From Saccharomycopsis fibuligera x Saccharomycopsis cf. fibuligera (Eukaryota; Ascomycota; Saccharomycetes; Ascoideales; Saccharomycopsidaceae): 64,000 bases of DNA. The stretch is taken from the NCBI GenBank assembly GCA_001936135.1, contig CP012814.1:620001-684000 (forward strand), read 5' to 3'. The number at the start of each line of letters is the position of its first letter. Positions within the stretch are counted from its first letter, which is position 1. A program made the position numbers and the translations under genes. Shown piece by piece: positions 62,185 through 64,000 of this stretch. Under the pieces are notes generated by a model. It saw nothing but the letters and a program-made list of their open reading frames with translations. It was not told where the DNA came from and did not search any database.

Positions 62185-64000
62185 ATGGCTTCGCTCTTTC
62201 CTGACGACTTGGCTGATCCTTGGTCAGACACCGCCAGTCCAGTGCCTCCGCTCCACTCTACTGCCAGTCTTCCAGGCCTCAGCGGACCTCAGCCTCCGAT
62301 AAGCTCCAGCACCACTGTCAACATCAATAATGACGACAAAAATGATGATGATGGCAATGGCAATGATAATACAGACTACTTACAGGACCTAATTAATCAG
62401 AATGAAGAATTGCTGGAACTTGTGGCTCAAATCAAATACGTAACCGCACCGTCAACTTACACTGAACAGTACAACAAACACATTCGCAATGATGGACTTG
62501 TGGATTTCTTCGCGGTGGAAACTATATTCGACAAGTCTGGGTTGAACCAGATTTCTATTGAAAATATTATCAATTTGGTAACGTTGAATCAGAAATTGGA
62601 TTTCACTACCGTTAATCATCAGTTATGGAATGTTATATTGGGATTAATTGGATTAGAACAACGAAAGTTAGGGGCGGGAAATTTCCAAAATTTGCAAAGT
62701 AATTTGACACATTTGCCGGACGTGGTGCTAGAGAGATCAGATGAGGGAGCAAACTTATCATCGCAACCGGCTGCTGCTGTCGCAGCAGCGACTGGTAGTA
62801 TTTGGTCAGATAATCCGACCATCACCTCATTGCTATCTCCCTCATCAGTCAAAAAATCTCCATTAGGAAGCGATAGTGATGCAAAAAGCCAGAAGTCAAA
62901 ACTGGGACAAAACACAACCATAAACTTATCCACGAGTGACAATGATGCACATTTGAGAAATACGTTTAATCCTAACAGTAATGGCATAATTAGCATTGTG
63001 GAAATTCCTGAGAAGGAAGGAATTGTATTCAAGCATATTAATTATTTGGTGTCTCATAATGTTAGCTTGAATGATATGGATCCGCCAAATGGGAGAAAGG
63101 TAATTAGACGATACTCGGACTTTGTGTGGTTGTTTGAAGTATTATTGAAGAAGTACCCATTTAGAATGGTACCGGGACTACCACCAAAGAGATTCAATGG
63201 TAAGTATTGTGTTTAATCAAAAAGAGGTTAACTGCTTTTTATTTTTCACTTTTTACTTTTTACTTTTTTGTTGTCTTTCTCTCTCTACCTCTCTTTCTTT
63301 CCAAATCTTTTTTTTTTTTTTTTTTTCATAATACTAATCCTTTAGTAGGTTCTAGTGCAGACTCTTTATTCTTAGAGCGCAGAAAAAGAGGCCTTAATCG
63401 GTTTATGAATATTGTCATGAAACATCCAATTTTATCCAAAGAACCAATGGTGATTATGTTTTTAACAATCCCTACTGAACTTTCCACCTGGCGTAAACAA
63501 AGTAATATTGAAATAATCGAAGAATTTGAAGGTCAACGTATTTCCAAACGATTTATTGATCAATGGGATAACAATACTGCTCAAGTATGGGCAGATGCAG
63601 AAAAATCTCTTGTTTTGATGCAAAATAGTTGGGCCAAAATTTCTCTTTTGGTGGAAAGGTTTGAAAGACGCAAGCAATTATATAATACAGATAACCAAAA
63701 ATTCATTGAGATACTCAATAATCTAACATTAACTACCGGACAAGTTTATTCTGTGGACCCATCGGATATCGGCAGTATTAACGTGGGACTTAAGAACATA
63801 GCCACCCATATCAAGACCTCAACATCCCTAATCAGTGATGAAAGTCAACTTATTGAAGACGGCATATTGAAAGAATTCAAAGAATTCAACGAGTACCTTA
63901 CTGCCATTTACGGAGTCTTCGAAAGACGTAAGAAAGTAGGCGGTAACAATATTTCCGAACTCAAAAAGAAAGTTGAACAAAATCAAGCTCGACTTTCCCA
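62185..64000 (+). CDS. MVP1: Sorting nexin Mvp1 (PX-BAR), one intron, 3' part cut off
   Basis: Exon 1 is 62185-63199 and exon 2 runs from 63349 past the window end. The 149-bp intron has donor GTAAGT, branch TACTAAT and a tandem acceptor TAGTAG; both AGs keep the frame (RFN-G-SSADSL or RFN-VG-SSADSL). A disordered D/S/N-rich N-terminus (1-250) is followed by a PX domain (about 265-385). It has VEIPEKEGIVFKHINYLVSHN, RRYSDFVWLFEVLLKKYPF (phosphoinositide-binding Arg) and LPPKRFNG. A BAR-like helical region follows (VWADAEKSLVLMQNSWAKISLLVERFERRK). Mvp1 binds PI3P on endosomes and aids retromer-independent sorting to vacuole and Golgi. It is divergent from ALE1, 277 bp apart. Confidence 0.93.

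Noticed and set aside
62185-62231. Longer N-terminus for ALE1 reaching 62231
   Set aside because: It would overlap the MVP1 start codon region on the opposite strand, and the extra 108 residues are Cys/Ser/Arg-rich and unlike Ale1. The ATG at 61907 fits the family.

Overview
The window is a stretch of nuclear chromosome from a budding yeast (Saccharomycotina), most likely of the CUG-Ser1 (Candida/Lodderomyces) clade. Genes are compact and mostly single-exon. Introns have GTATGT/GTAAGT donors and near-invariant TACTAAC branch sites. The gene set is yeast core plus a nuclear complex I subunit, which Saccharomyces lacks. A tRNA-Leu(AAG) gene is present. CTG codons are very rare in the long ORFs, and two of them in the scavenger decapping enzyme fall where relatives, as I remember them, carry alanine. 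The species is not determined; the simple-sequence-rich proteins and long A/T tracts would suit a Lodderomyces- or C. parapsilosis-like genome.

Layout: an unidentified partial gene (1-250, minus), then CAC2, a HAD 'Swiss army knife' protein, a FIG1-like protein, DDP1, GET4, a WDR70-like protein, PAC10, RPL18, SEC22 and DCS1 (to 18.3 kb). These are followed by RPL34, PET8, a complex I 49-kDa subunit gene divergent from MIX17, and SWT1 (to 30.7 kb). The next block, 30.7-42.2 kb, holds tRNA-Tyr, MDH1, NEJ1, SEY1 and tRNA-Leu, with two LTR-like relics near the tRNA genes. The last third holds ORC6 divergent from DOC1, LOC1, an NNF2-like gene, MED4, TPT1, RSO55, ZPR1, YSH1, ALE1 and the 5' part of MVP1, cut by the window end.

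Nine genes are split by introns (CAC2, DDP1, PAC10, RPL18, SEC22, RPL34, PET8, RSO55 with two, MVP1). I reconstructed all their junctions from donor, branch site, acceptor, reading frame and agreement with the known family sequence. First exons are often tiny (20-37 nt), and RSO55 carries a 22-nt internal exon that encodes its GGQ motif.

The content is ordinary core biology: chromatin assembly, replication licensing, APC/C, mRNA 3'-end processing and decay, tRNA splicing, tail-anchored protein insertion, secretion, ER fusion, ribosomal proteins and mitochondrial metabolism. I found no defence island, CRISPR, gene cluster or evident new system. The most interesting signals are the RSO55 micro-exon, an in-frame duplication crossing the SWT1 stop codon, a bidirectional ORC6/DOC1 promoter with two ACGCGT and two CGCGAAAA sites, the paired LTR-like relics beside tRNA genes, a tandem TAGTAG acceptor in MVP1, and CACGTG boxes at matching distances from two ribosomal protein genes.
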